Positions 1-8,747 of a stretch of DNA of 60,840 bases are shown piece after piece. This DNA comes from Clostridium tagluense (GTDB lineage Bacteria > Bacillota > Clostridia > Clostridiales > Clostridiaceae). Positions within the stretch are counted from its first letter, which is position 1; each line of letters opens with the position of its first letter. The translations under genes and the position numbers were made by a program. The stretch is from positions 1 through 60,840 of the forward strand of contig NZ_BHYK01000026.1 of the NCBI RefSeq assembly GCF_003865095.1, read 5' to 3'. A model generated the notes under the pieces. The model was given only the letters and a program-made list of their open reading frames with translations, was not told the DNA's origin and did no database searches.

Positions 1-98
1 ATGATGGCAGTATAGAGAATTTTTTAACTAATGTTAATATTAAAGATTTTAAAACCTTAGTTTTAGGTGTCGATGGTAAGATAGTTGACATTTATTAA
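1..98 (+). CDS. C-terminal end of an unidentified protein (5' partial)
   Basis: The frame whose codons begin at base 3 is open from the window edge to TAA at 96-98. It encodes 31 residues ending LVLGVDGKIVDIY. The rest of the gene lies outside the window and I do not recognise the family from this tail. A copy of a short GC-rich repeat begins within the last codons (95-126). The fragment could be a chance open frame because it is short. Confidence 0.4.
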   Translation, partial: DGSIENFLTNVNIKDFKTLVLGVDGKIVDIY

Positions 99-161
99 GA
101 AGGGGTCAGGCCCCTGGGTAAATATGTCATTAAGAAGGGGTCAGGCCCTTGGGTAAATATG
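95..161. repeat. Two tandem copies of a GGGGTCAGGCCCC palindromic repeat
   Basis: Two 32-nt copies (95-126 and 130-161) differ at one base and start 35 nt apart. Each has the core GGGGTCAGGCCC followed by a TGGGTAAATATG tail; the core is a short palindrome. A diverged third copy is at 42441-42471. GGGGTCAGACCCC-type motifs are known as REP-like elements in other bacteria, often mobilised by REP-associated tyrosine transposases. No such transposase is in this window. Confidence 0.8.
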
Positions 162-229
162 GATATTGAACCTTGAGGTTCTTGATAAAAAAACTTAGGC
201 TTAAGATATAGCAGTGAAAAATAATGAAT

Positions 230-261
230 AAAAAGATAAGGACAGTTGTCCTTATCTTTTT
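230..261 (+). terminator. Rho-independent terminator
   Basis: Left arm AAAAAGATAAGGAC and right arm GTCCTTATCTTTTT form a nearly perfect stem with a 4-nt loop and run into a T-rich stretch. It probably ends transcription of the gene truncated at the window edge. Confidence 0.8.
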
Positions 262-537
262 GTATTTCTTTTAATAATATTTATAGAATATTAATTACTA
301 TAAACTATCTTGCAGGCTAATGATGAGGAGCGAAATAGTGATGGAAATGATTATAAATAACGATTTAAATAAAGTATATTTTCTAATGCTTTCATTGTAA
401 AAAGTTAACAAATAAGTTATAATTAAGTGCCGAAATTAAATATTAGAAATCTGCTTGAGGAGGTGTGAATAGAATCAGATTATCATTATTTTGAGGCTAA
501 TTTAAAAGGATCAAAATCTCAAATTGGGGGTAATTAG
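262..537 (+). other. Intergenic leader before the 5'-nucleotidase gene
   Basis: No gene is seen here. It contains an orphan AGGAGGTG at about 459-466 that is not followed by a useful reading frame. Closer to the gene is a weak TTTGAG/CTCAAA hairpin, then the ribosome binding site GGGGG at 527-531, which serves the ATG at 538. I found no recognisable riboswitch. Confidence 0.4.
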
Positions 538-3500
538 ATGTTTAAAAAGAAACAGAAAAAGATACTAAGTTTGATAATGACATTAACGTTAATGTTATTT
601 AATTTTAATGGGCTTATTGGAGCTCAAGTTGTAAAGGCAGACGTAATTACTGTTTTAAGTGAAGGGTTTGATAATGTAAGCCCAAATGGTACTCCTGTAC
701 CAGTAGATTGGACTTTTAAAGGTATTACATCATATTATGCCAATGACTTCGGTCTGAAAGCACCCTCTATAGCACTAAAGGTTACAGGGGATCAAGTTGT
801 AACTTCTAGTTTTAGTTTAGCAGCAAAAGCAACACTCTCCTTTTGGATTAAAGGTCAAGGTGGTGGTACACCATCTGTTTGTACTTCAAAGGTATTAGTT
901 GAGCAAAGTGATGGTGTTACTTGGAGTATTGTAAAAGATATCCAGTTAACTGCAGAAACAAAGGGAATACAAACTTATAAATTAGATAGTAATATAAAGC
1001 AAGTTAGATTTACACTTAATAAGGTAGTAGGAAATGTGGCTATAGACGATGTTAAAATCCTACAAGATGCAAATCCTGTTGAAAATGTAAGCGTTACCAC
1101 AGCGACGTTGGATAAAGCTACATTATCATTAGGTGTTGGAAAAACATCACCTTTAGTGGCTACAATAGCACCGTCTAATGCTACAAATAAAAACCTTACT
1201 TGGTCTTCAAATAATTCAGCTGTAGCAACAGTAGCTAATGGAGTAGTTACAGGAGTTACTGAAGGCACTGCAACCATAAGAGTAACAACAGGAGATGGAG
1301 CTAAGACATCATTATGCGTAGTTACAGTTACTGCAAACGCACCACCCAAAAACAAAGTATTTAATATAATAGAAATTACAGATTTTCATGGACAACTTTT
1401 AGATTCCACTAATACAAAACCTGTAGGAGCGGCACTTGCAAAAGTAGTTAAGGATGTAAAAGTTGCAAATCCAAATAGAACATTGATAATTGGTGGAGGA
1501 GATTTATATCAAGGGACACCAATATCTAATGTGTTACATGGGGTTCCAGTTCAAAAGGTATTGTCTAAGATAGGAATGGAAGTTACAGCTTTAGGAAATC
1601 ATGAATTTGATTGGGGACTTAATGTAATTAATACTGAGACAATGAAAGATGCAAATTACAGCATTGTATGTGCTAACATGTATAACAAAGGTAAAGATAC
1701 TAGGCCATATGCACCATACAAAATAATTACTAAAGATGGAGTGAAAATAGCAGTTATTGGAGGTATACTTCAAGAAGCACCATCTATAATTATGCCAGCT
1801 ATGACATCACCTTACGATTTTAAGGATGTAGCCACAGAAGTTAATAAGGTAGCTGTAGATTTAAGAACTAATCATTTGGCTGATATAGTATTAGCAGACA
1901 TACATGATGGTGGTTCATCACTTAATACTATAGTTAATAAGTTACATGGAGTAGATGCAGTGTTTGGTGGACACACACATACTAGCGGTGATGTTGTAAA
2001 CAAGGATGCCGACGGTAAAGATGTTCCTACAGTAAATGCAGCTTCTACAGGTAAAGGTTTTATTAATTTAAAGATTACTGTAGACCAAGCAAATAAAATA
2101 ATAGGTTTCTCACCTAAAGGTTCAAACTGGAATGTACTTACAACCGAAATATCATCGTCAATAGATCCTGATTGTAAGAAAATTGTTGATGATGCTAGTA
2201 ACACATTGTTACCAATATTTAATGAAAAAATTGGAACAAATTCTACTGCTTTAAATAAAGACCAAGTTGAGGCACCTTATGGTGAATCACAACTTGGAAA
2301 CTGGATGGCAGATGTTGTAAAGAACTATCCCAAATCACCAGCAGATGTAGGGATGGTGAACAATGGTGGAATTAGATTAAGTCCAATTGCAGCAGGAGAT
2401 ATAACTGTTGGAACAATATTTAATATTATGCCTTTTGACAATACAATTTGTACAACAACCATGACAGGGGCACAGCTAAAATTGATTTTTGAACAAGCGG
2501 TTCAAACTAATGGTAAAGGAATACAAATTTCTGGAGTTAAATTTATATATGATTCGTCAAAACCATCATATAAACCAGAAGTACCGGGACAAAGAGTGAA
2601 AAGCATAATTAGAGAAAGTAACGGTACAATAGTTAAGGATACTGATATACTAAAAGTAAATGCACCCGATTTTATTGCAACTGGGGGAGACACTTTTACA
2701 GGGTTCTTAGCACCAGAGATAGTAGCTAGCTTAGTAGATTCACATGAGACTGTACGTGATGCTTTAAATGCTGATGTTAGAGCAAAAGGCAAAATGACAG
2801 TTGTAATGAATAATAGAATAGATAATCAAATGGTAGTTGAAAACCCTGTAGTAATGACTATATTAGAAGCTAGAACCACACTTAAAACAGCAGTTACACT
2901 TACAGGAACAGTTTCCGCAGTAACTGGTAATAATGTATTTATGCAAGATGCTATAGCCGGGATTTGTGTATTTAACAAAGCGGGGACTACTTTTACAGCT
3001 AAGAAAGGCGATAAAATTACAGTGACAGGAAACTTATCAATATATAACGGTTTATTAGAAGTAACGCCAACTTCTGCGGCTGGTGTAGTAACAGTAAGTA
3101 CAGGTAATGCAGTTACACCTAAAGAAGTTACTCTAGGTGCTATTAATGACTCTTTACAAGGACAATTGGTTAAAATTAAAAATGTAACATTCACAAGTAT
3201 AGATAATGTAAAGACATCTAGGATAAAAGATTCTACAGGAAGTATAAATGTATATGCAATGCCAGTAGTAGCTGGATTGGCAGTAAATGACACCGCTGAT
3301 ATAACAGCAGTAGTATCCAAATATAACACTGACTTACAATTAGCAGTTGGTAGTGCAGCAGATGTAGTTAAAACTGGTGGTATTTCTGAACGGAAAAGAG
3401 AACATAATGGGGGTAGTAATAAGAATAAAGTTGTCCCTTCAATAATCAATAGGATTAATTCTGCAGCAATTGGTTCAAACATTAAATTTGACTTAACACT

Positions 3501-4137
3501 TAATTCAGTGGTAAGCAAAAGTATATTTAATACTATTAAAGGTCAAGATAAAAATATTACTTTTGAAAAAAATGGAATAAGCTGGACATTTAATGGAAAA
3601 GACATTACTTCAGTTGCAAATTATGATATAGATTTATCATTAAAGACGGTGTCAGATGTTTTAAGGAATAAGGAAGCTACAAAGGTTTATCAAGTTACAG
3701 GAAAGGATCAATTATTAATCCCATTTTCTTTTAATTATAATGGTAATTTACCAGGTATTGCAACTGTGAAAATTTATATAAGCAAGGACTGGGCAGGGAA
3801 ATCTGCAACTGTTTTTAAATACTTTGAAGAAAAGAACACCTATGAAACAATTACAACAGGTTCAATTGATTCTGATGGGTATATTACTATTAAAATAAAT
3901 TATTGTAGTGATTATTTTGTGACTCAAAATACGAATCTTTCTCAAACTGATTTTGATGCAATGGTTAATGGAACTGTATTAATAGGAACTAAAGCATTTA
4001 CTTTAAATTATGCTAATAATCCATTACATGCTTTAGAAATCAATAGTGCAATAGTGAGTGGTGGTGCAATTTATATTAAAGATTTTACAGGTAATTGGAT
4101 AGACAATCGTACAGGATTATCAGCAATGCCAAAGTAA
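538..4137 (+). CDS. Large secreted multidomain 5'-nucleotidase/metallophosphatase
   Basis: This 1199-aa exported protein should hydrolyse nucleotides or related phosphoesters outside the cell. A signal peptide (about 1-34) is followed by a jelly-roll-like region (36-180), a Big_2 Ig-like domain (about 182-268), a calcineurin-type metallophosphatase domain and a 5'-nucleotidase C-terminal domain (about 562-738, with NNGGIR). Metal-site motifs are ITDFHGQ (280-286), GGGD (319-322), GNHEFDWG (353-360) and GGHTH (477-481). An OB-like region (about 765-945) and a clostridial surface-type domain (about 969-1131) follow. Residues 1142-1199 match the body of the small secreted protein at 6480-6854. 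There is no LPXTG or SLH anchor, so the C-terminal modules may attach it to the wall. Confidence 0.9.
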   Translation: MFKKKQKKILSLIMTLTLMLFNFNGLIGAQVVKADVITVLSEGFDNVSPNGTPVPVDWTFKGITSYYANDFGLKAPSIALKVTGDQVVTSSFSLAAKATLSFWIKGQGGGTPSVCTSKVLVEQSDGVTWSIVKDIQLTAETKGIQTYKLDSNIKQVRFTLNKVVGNVAIDDVKILQDANPVENVSVTTATLDKATLSLGVGKTSPLVATIAPSNATNKNLTWSSNNSAVATVANGVVTGVTEGTATIRVTTGDGAKTSLCVVTVTANAPPKNKVFNIIEITDFHGQLLDSTNTKPVGAALAKVVKDVKVANPNRTLIIGGGDLYQGTPISNVLHGVPVQKVLSKIGMEVTALGNHEFDWGLNVINTETMKDANYSIVCANMYNKGKDTRPYAPYKIITKDGVKIAVIGGILQEAPSIIMPAMTSPYDFKDVATEVNKVAVDLRTNHLADIVLADIHDGGSSLNTIVNKLHGVDAVFGGHTHTSGDVVNKDADGKDVPTVNAASTGKGFINLKITVDQANKIIGFSPKGSNWNVLTTEISSSIDPDCKKIVDDASNTLLPIFNEKIGTNSTALNKDQVEAPYGESQLGNWMADVVKNYPKSPADVGMVNNGGIRLSPIAAGDITVGTIFNIMPFDNTICTTTMTGAQLKLIFEQAVQTNGKGIQISGVKFIYDSSKPSYKPEVPGQRVKSIIRESNGTIVKDTDILKVNAPDFIATGGDTFTGFLAPEIVASLVDSHETVRDALNADVRAKGKMTVVMNNRIDNQMVVENPVVMTILEARTTLKTAVTLTGTVSAVTGNNVFMQDAIAGICVFNKAGTTFTAKKGDKITVTGNLSIYNGLLEVTPTSAAGVVTVSTGNAVTPKEVTLGAINDSLQGQLVKIKNVTFTSIDNVKTSRIKDSTGSINVYAMPVVAGLAVNDTADITAVVSKYNTDLQLAVGSAADVVKTGGISERKREHNGGSNKNKVVPSIINRINSAAIGSNIKFDLTLNSVVSKSIFNTIKGQDKNITFEKNGISWTFNGKDITSVANYDIDLSLKTVSDVLRNKEATKVYQVTGKDQLLIPFSFNYNGNLPGIATVKIYISKDWAGKSATVFKYFEEKNTYETITTGSIDSDGYITIKINYCSDYFVTQNTNLSQTDFDAMVNGTVLIGTKAFTLNYANNPLHALEINSAIVSGGAIYIKDFTGNWIDNRTGLSAMPK

Positions 4138-4188
4138 TACAGTAAACAATCTGCAAAGTTATTGATATCAATGGAAAAAAATAATAAA

Positions 4189-4225
4189 TTAAAAATGCCA
4201 AGTGTATGTCACTTGGCATTTTTAA
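4189..4225 (+). terminator. Strong terminator after the 5'-nucleotidase gene
   Basis: Perfect 16-bp stem: TTAAAAATGCCAAGTG pairs with CACTTGGCATTTTTAA around a 5-nt loop. It ends in a T run on both strands. Confidence 0.9.
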
Positions 4226-4495
4226 TTGAGTTAATGATATTGCAGCACTGCAGGTGATGATTTAATGTAATACAGTTTAAGAGCAAAAACTGAAACTCCT
4301 TGATAAGATAAAATTGACGCTAAGGGTAAAATATCATCTCGTTAAAAATTAAGTGCAACTATTTGCAAGTTTTAACGTAGTTTATAATGGGCAAGTAAAA
4401 CGAAAGTTTATTATTTAATTCAAAAGTATATGATATAATGAACTGTAATCTTTGACGATAAATATTAGGATTGAACCTATTAGGAGGAATTTAGT
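4226..4495 (+). promoter_or_regulatory. Intergenic region with an extended -10 promoter for the SLAP gene
   Basis: A TGATATAAT extended -10 lies at 4431-4439 with a weak TTATTT -35 at 4411-4416 (17-bp spacer). The SLAP gene ribosome binding site AGGAGGA follows about 45 nt downstream. At 4239-4265 the region also holds one copy of a dispersed repeat (ATTGCAGCA ... TGATGATTTAA) that recurs at 60074-60100. Confidence 0.55.
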
Positions 4496-5326
4496 ATGAA
4501 AAACACTGATACTGTAATAATATCAGAAAAAGAGGCAGTAAATATAAATCTGCATCTTAATGAATATGATAAAGGGGTTATGTCTGATTTTCAAAAGGAC
4601 TTTTTAAGTGAAGAATTAGCTGGTATGCCACCACTGGAAGATGGACAAGTATCTATCAATGGTGTATATACCTTTGATATGGGAGATAAAATTGAGGTTA
4701 GTGTTTATTTAAGAAATGGACTGGCAAATCAAATTAATTTTCACAAAGTTCCGTTAGTAATTATAAACCAAAAGGGTGAGGTACTCGCAAAACAAATTAT
4801 GGACATGCATGATTTTGGAATATTGCCTCCTTTTTCTGCAAGACCATATAAAGTTTATTTTGATAAGATAAATGTATTTGTTGATACAATTCCAATGGAT
4901 GATTGGAAAATACAATTTGAAAAATCTATTAGTGCTATAAAAACCGTAAAGGTTGAACTTGACGAGATGCCAAAAAATATGGACCGTGATTTGAAAAATA
5001 GCCTTATAAAGTTCTTAAATAAATTACCCTTAATAAGATCTGGAGATGTTAATATTGAGGTGTTTAAAACTTTAAGGTGCATGGATAATTCTATTTCTGT
5101 AGTTTTTCTAATTCTTAATGGTTACGATAAAATTGTAAAATTAGAGCGACTTCCAATATTAATTGTGGATGAACAAGGGGAAGTAGTGGCTAAAGGAATA
5201 TTTGATATTGAAAATATAAATGTAAATCCTCATAAAGCGAAAATTTATGATTTTACTATAACAGAAGAGTATATTGTTAACAAGGATTACGATATAAGTA
5301 ACTGTAAAGTATATTTTAAAGCATAG
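4496..5326 (+). CDS. Protein with two tandem SLAP domains
   Basis: 276 aa with no signal peptide or membrane segment. The first SLAP-type domain (about 39-143) carries the family pattern of LPPL/MPPL, GVYTF, VYLRNG, KVPLVIINQKGEVLAKQ and PPFSARPYKVYF. A second diverged copy (about 151-275) repeats it with LPLIRSGD, VVFLILNG and LPILIVDEQGEVVAKG. SLAP domains are known from Bacillus proteins linked to accessory-Sec S-layer assembly. No secA2 or secY2 is nearby, so the role here is open. A strong AGGAGGA site fixes the start. The stop is 16 nt before the next gene, suggesting an operon with the two membrane-anchored proteins downstream. Confidence 0.75.
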   Translation: MKNTDTVIISEKEAVNINLHLNEYDKGVMSDFQKDFLSEELAGMPPLEDGQVSINGVYTFDMGDKIEVSVYLRNGLANQINFHKVPLVIINQKGEVLAKQIMDMHDFGILPPFSARPYKVYFDKINVFVDTIPMDDWKIQFEKSISAIKTVKVELDEMPKNMDRDLKNSLIKFLNKLPLIRSGDVNIEVFKTLRCMDNSISVVFLILNGYDKIVKLERLPILIVDEQGEVVAKGIFDIENINVNPHKAKIYDFTITEEYIVNKDYDISNCKVYFKA

Positions 5327-5342
5327 TATAGGAGGACAAAAT

Positions 5343-5927
5343 ATGAAAGTTGATAAAAAAAATTATAAAAAAATAGTAATTTCATTAGTAGTTATTATAT
5401 TGGTAATAATTTTATTTTTCTTTTTCAACAAATCTAAAGATAATAAAGTTAATAGTGATAACAAAGAAAAAAGCACTAAAAGCGCTATAAACACTGAAGA
5501 GTCAAAAAAGAAGGATGGAGAAGCAGCTAAAGGGAAGGCTACAACCAATGAAGAGAAAGCTGGAGAAAAGGTTACAAGTGAAACTAATAAGGATACAAAA
5601 GAAGGAAAAAAAGTAGTAGCCACAGAGGGACAGAAGGACAAAGCCACAAAAGTTACCAATAAAAAAGAGGGATTTTCTGTTTTTGTAAAGGCTGGGAACT
5701 TTGGCTCTACAGCAGAAATTCTTATGGATAGTACTAATGATAATACTAGTTATAAATACTATCAATTTTTCCTGGGAAATAAGCCAATATCAAATATTGT
5801 AAGTATTACAAAAAATGAGACAACCATCTTTCCAGAGCAAAAGGCTGGAAATGAAGTAGTGCTAAAGCTATTGGGTGAAAACAAGAAAGTTATTAAGGAA
5901 TTAAAAATAATATTAAATGATAAATAA
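5343..5927 (+). CDS. Membrane-anchored protein with a Lys/Glu-rich linker, paralogue of the next gene
   Basis: 194 aa. It has a short basic N-terminus, one transmembrane segment (about 10-29, IVISLVVIILVIILFFFF), a long charged linker rich in K, E and T (about 31-105), and a C-terminal domain (about 107-194). The C-terminal domain aligns with that of the following gene: FGSTAEI/FGSIVNV, YKYYQFFLGNKPIS/TKYQVYYDKKPIT, TTIFP/TTAFP and a closing L-rich strand. I do not recognise the family. The orientation suggests a single-pass protein with the domain outside the membrane. It shares an operon with the SLAP protein. Confidence 0.7.
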   Translation: MKVDKKNYKKIVISLVVIILVIILFFFFNKSKDNKVNSDNKEKSTKSAINTEESKKKDGEAAKGKATTNEEKAGEKVTSETNKDTKEGKKVVATEGQKDKATKVTNKKEGFSVFVKAGNFGSTAEILMDSTNDNTSYKYYQFFLGNKPISNIVSITKNETTIFPEQKAGNEVVLKLLGENKKVIKELKIILNDK

Positions 5928-5982
5928 TAAAGTAAATCAATGTATCATAGTATACATGAGAAATATAGGAGTGAAGAAATAA

Positions 5983-6396
5983 ATGAAAAAGAACGTGAAT
6001 AAAAAAGTTGTTATTATATCGGTTATTGTATTAATTATGGTAGCAGTTGTAGGTATGGTTTACATAAATAAAAATCATCAGGCTAGCTCGAATGATGCAA
6101 AAGCTAAAACTGATGTTAGTGGACTTATTACTGCTACTGTAGGAAAGGCTTCTTTTGGATCTATAGTAAATGTAAATCTTTCAGATGCAGGGAAAAAACA
6201 GTATAAGGGTGCTACAAAATATCAGGTTTATTATGACAAGAAACCTATAACACAAAAACAAGTGATAGGTAAAGCTACCACAGCTTTCCCAGTTAGAAAA
6301 GAAAAGGACAAAGTAGAAATTAAGCTTATAAAAGCAGATGATAAAGAGGTAGGTTCAGTAGAGTTAAATCTGCAAAAGGGAACTGATGTGAAATAA
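5983..6396 (+). CDS. Membrane-anchored protein, shorter paralogue of the preceding gene
   Basis: 137 aa. One N-terminal transmembrane segment (about 9-28) leads directly, without the long charged linker of its neighbour, into a C-terminal domain of about 85 residues homologous to residues 107-194 of that neighbour. The start has a good AGGAG site 10 nt upstream. The family is unknown to me. SLAP protein, long form and short form are consecutive and co-directional, which suggests a shared envelope function. The operon ends at the very long hairpin at 6414-6478. Confidence 0.7.
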   Translation: MKKNVNKKVVIISVIVLIMVAVVGMVYINKNHQASSNDAKAKTDVSGLITATVGKASFGSIVNVNLSDAGKKQYKGATKYQVYYDKKPITQKQVIGKATTAFPVRKEKDKVEIKLIKADDKEVGSVELNLQKGTDVK

Positions 6397-6413
6397 AATC
6401 AAGGTCACAAATC

Positions 6414-6478
6414 ATCTTTATAAATAGAAGAGGAGAGATAGTTTTAAAAACTATCTCTCCTCTTCTATTTATAAAGAT
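6414..6478. terminator. Bidirectional terminator with perfect 32-bp arms
   Basis: Bases 6414-6445 and 6447-6478 are exact reverse complements around a single central base (6446). The element fills the gap between convergent genes, with stops at 6396 (+) and 6480 (-). T-rich tails exist on both strands. The arms are about twice as long as the other terminators in the window. Confidence 0.85.
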
Positions 6479-6479
6479 A

Positions 6480-6854
6480 TTACTCTATACTAATTACTTC
6501 TAATGAAGTTGTAGTATCGTTTAATATATCTCCAACTGCATAATTGCTTAAAGTACCAGTTGGTCCTTTATAAATTACACTAGGAATAGATGTAGCGCTT
6601 ACAGTTTTAGCGCTAGTATTGTCAATCCAAACTGCAGTAAAATCTTTAACATATACACTGCCACCAACCACTAATGCTGCTTTAATTTCATCTAGGTTTT
6701 TAGGGTCATTAGCATAGGCCAAATCAAAGGCTTTAGCCCCAATAACTACAGTACCGTTTGGCATTGAAGCTTCAGCTGCATAAGTTTTCAGTGCAAACAT
6801 AGTAGAAAGTCCTGCTATAATAAGAGTTGCACATAGAATTTTTTTTCTTCTCAT
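6480..6854 (-). CDS. Small secreted protein made of the module that ends the 5'-nucleotidase
   Basis: 124 aa. A signal peptide (about 1-27, MRRKKILC...ALKTYAAE) is followed by a single domain. Residues from MPNGTVVIGAKAFDLAYAND through GGSVYVKDFTAVWIDN align with residues 1142-1199 of the 5'-nucleotidase at 538-4137 (MVNGTVLIGTKAFTLNYANN, GGAIYIKDFTGNWIDN). This protein continues about 35 residues further (PSVIYKGPTGTLSNYAVGD), so the nucleotidase copy looks truncated. The domain has no name I can assign. An AAAGGGG site precedes the ATG. Confidence 0.75.
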   Translation of the reverse strand: MRRKKILCATLIIAGLSTMFALKTYAAEASMPNGTVVIGAKAFDLAYANDPKNLDEIKAALVVGGSVYVKDFTAVWIDNTSAKTVSATSIPSVIYKGPTGTLSNYAVGDILNDTTTSLEVISIE

Positions 6855-6984
6855 AAGTATATCCCCTTTTCATTTATAAATTTTAAATTCACAAATGTAT
6901 TATCTGTGAATAATATGAGTTCATATGTAAGTTAATCATACCATAGTATATTACGCTTTAAAAAGCAATTTAGTTTCAATTATT

Positions 6985-7920
6985 TTAAAACATATCTTTT
7001 TTATTCAAGTAATAAATAGCAAAAACACCAATAATTCCAATTAGCGCAACCACATACCAAAAGCCTAAAGGGTTTGTAGCGAAGGGTATCCCAACTACAT
7101 TCATACCATATAATCCAGAAACCATATTGGGTACAGCCATAACTATAGTAATGGCAGCTAGTAATTTCATTACTATATTAAGATTATTTGATATAACAGA
7201 AGCGTAGGCACCCATAGTTCCACTTAAAATATTACTATAAATAGTACACATCTCTATAGCCTGTCTGTTTTCAATAATAACATCCTCTAATACATCACTA
7301 TCGTCTTCATATTTTTCAAGAATATCCAGTTTAAGCATTTTTTCTAAGGTGAGTTCGTTTCCTTTTAAAGAAGTAGAAAAATACACAAGAGATTTTTCCA
7401 GGGCTAATAATTGAAGAAGCTCTTTATTCTTTAGAGATTTATGTAACTGTTTTTCTACTATAGAGCTTTTCTTATCAATTTGTCTTAAGTATATTAAATA
7501 ATAATTAGCAATTCTATATAAAATTTGTAGCATGAATCTTGAACGTTTAAAAGTAAAGAAGGAGCCAACCTTTCTTTCAGTAAAATCTGATAATATTTTG
7601 CTATTTTTCAAACATACTGTGATTATAACTTTATCAGTATGGATCATAGCTAAAGGATAAGTATCATAGGTTAAGGAATTATCATCCATATCTGTAAAAG
7701 GGATATCCAGTATAATTAATGTGCAATCTTCTATGTCAATACGAGAGGTTTCTTCCTCATCTAAGGCGGCCTTTAAAAAATCCATAGGCACATTTGTCTT
7801 TTTAGATACGAATATTAATTCTTCATCTGAGGGATCTATCATATTAATCCAACAACCGGGCTCTATATTTTCAAGCTTAGTTAACTGTCTATTTTCTGCA
7901 CTGCTATATATTGAAAGCAT
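6985..7920 (-). CDS. CorA-family divalent cation (Mg2+-type) channel
   Basis: 311 aa from the ATG at 7920, chosen because GGAGGTG lies 5 nt upstream; an upstream in-frame extension to 7980 has no such site. The N-terminal cytoplasmic part is alpha/beta and helical. Two C-terminal transmembrane helices follow, the first ending in the family signature YGMNV, with the loop GIPFATNPLGFW and the final helix VVALIGIIGVFAIYYL. CorA proteins are pentameric Mg2+ (or Co2+/Ni2+) channels of the inner membrane. It is a single-gene unit. Confidence 0.85.
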   Translation of the reverse strand: MLSIYSSAENRQLTKLENIEPGCWINMIDPSDEELIFVSKKTNVPMDFLKAALDEEETSRIDIEDCTLIILDIPFTDMDDNSLTYDTYPLAMIHTDKVIITVCLKNSKILSDFTERKVGSFFTFKRSRFMLQILYRIANYYLIYLRQIDKKSSIVEKQLHKSLKNKELLQLLALEKSLVYFSTSLKGNELTLEKMLKLDILEKYEDDSDVLEDVIIENRQAIEMCTIYSNILSGTMGAYASVISNNLNIVMKLLAAITIVMAVPNMVSGLYGMNVVGIPFATNPLGFWYVVALIGIIGVFAIYYLNKKDMF

Positions 7921-8024
7921 ATTAGCACCTCCTAGTATAAGTCCTTTTATATTATAGTTCATAAGAGGCAGTATGCACAACTAATAATTAAAACACATGG
8001 CATTAGAATGCATAAATGGGTGAA

Positions 8025-8064
8025 TTTCCTTGTCGACTGTCGTTAAATGACAGTTGACAAGAAA
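8025..8064. other. Hairpin between the corA-like and mntP genes
   Basis: TTTCCTTGTCGACTGTC and GACAGTTGACAAGAAA pair over about 15 bp with a 7-nt loop. It lies between divergent genes, roughly 120 nt upstream of mntP. It could be an operator or part of the mntP leader. It does not match the Mn2+-sensing yybP-ykoY riboswitch as far as I can see. Confidence 0.45.
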
Positions 8065-8181
8065 GACATAATAATCCATAATGATATATGAAAAGCTATA
8101 CATGATGAATCAGAAAATTGGAATAATAATAGTGAAATTGGACTAAATATATTGAAGAGGATTACTTTGGGAGGGAAAACT

Positions 8182-8730
8182 ATGGAGTTATACCCATTAT
8201 TTACAATTGCTTTAGCACTATCTTTAGATGCTTTTGGAGTAGCTTTATGTATAGGCTTAAACAACCAAACTAAATCAGTAAATAAGATAGGCTTTATTAT
8301 TTCATTTGGGTTATTTCAATTTTTATTTTCATATATAGGGGCTTATGTTGGATTCCTTTTTAACACATACGTAGCAACCTTGCCAATCATAATTGGCGGT
8401 ATGATTATATCTTTGGTTGGAGTACTTATGATTGTGGAAGGTTTTAAAAATGAAGGCAAGTGTCCACTACTTAAACCTAAGATGTATCTTATTTTGGGAA
8501 TGTCTGTAAGTATAGATGCAATGGTGGTAGGCTTTACGGTATTAAATAATATAACAAAGGTTGTATTATTTAAAGATACATTGTTTATTGGGGGAATAAC
8601 CCTTATAATGTCTACACTAGCCTTTATAATTTCTAGGTATTTAAAAAAGATAGAAGTTGTAGGCAAATATGCAGATTATATTGGGGGAACGATCCTAATA
8701 ATTTTCGGGCTAAAAATGATGTTTTTTTAA
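8182..8730 (+). CDS. mntP: Manganese efflux pump of the MntP family
   Basis: 182 aa from the ATG at 8182, 5 nt after GGGAGGG. Six transmembrane helices form two inverted halves, each carrying the family's acidic signature: [11 protein letters not shown] near the start and [12 protein letters not shown] in the middle. The E. coli protein is of similar length. MntP exports Mn2+ to limit toxicity. The stop is only 17 nt before pepD, so the two may be cotranscribed; manganese also serves some metallopeptidases, but a functional link is only inference. Confidence 0.85.
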   Translation: MELYPLFTIALALSLDAFGVALCIGLNNQTKSVNKIGFIISFGLFQFLFSYIGAYVGFLFNTYVATLPIIIGGMIISLVGVLMIVEGFKNEGKCPLLKPKMYLILGMSVSIDAMVVGFTVLNNITKVVLFKDTLFIGGITLIMSTLAFIISRYLKKIEVVGKYADYIGGTILIIFGLKMMFF

Positions 8731-8747
8731 AAGAAAGGATGATAAAA

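Noticed and set aside
2826-3518. 230-aa open frame on the minus strand inside the 5'-nucleotidase gene
   Set aside because: It lies fully antisense to a clear multidomain gene, has no ribosome binding site, and its hydrophobic low-complexity sequence mirrors the Thr/Val-rich plus frame.
7981-8181. yybP-ykoY manganese riboswitch before mntP
   Set aside because: Only a simple hairpin is seen; the conserved internal-loop sequences of that riboswitch are not recognisable.
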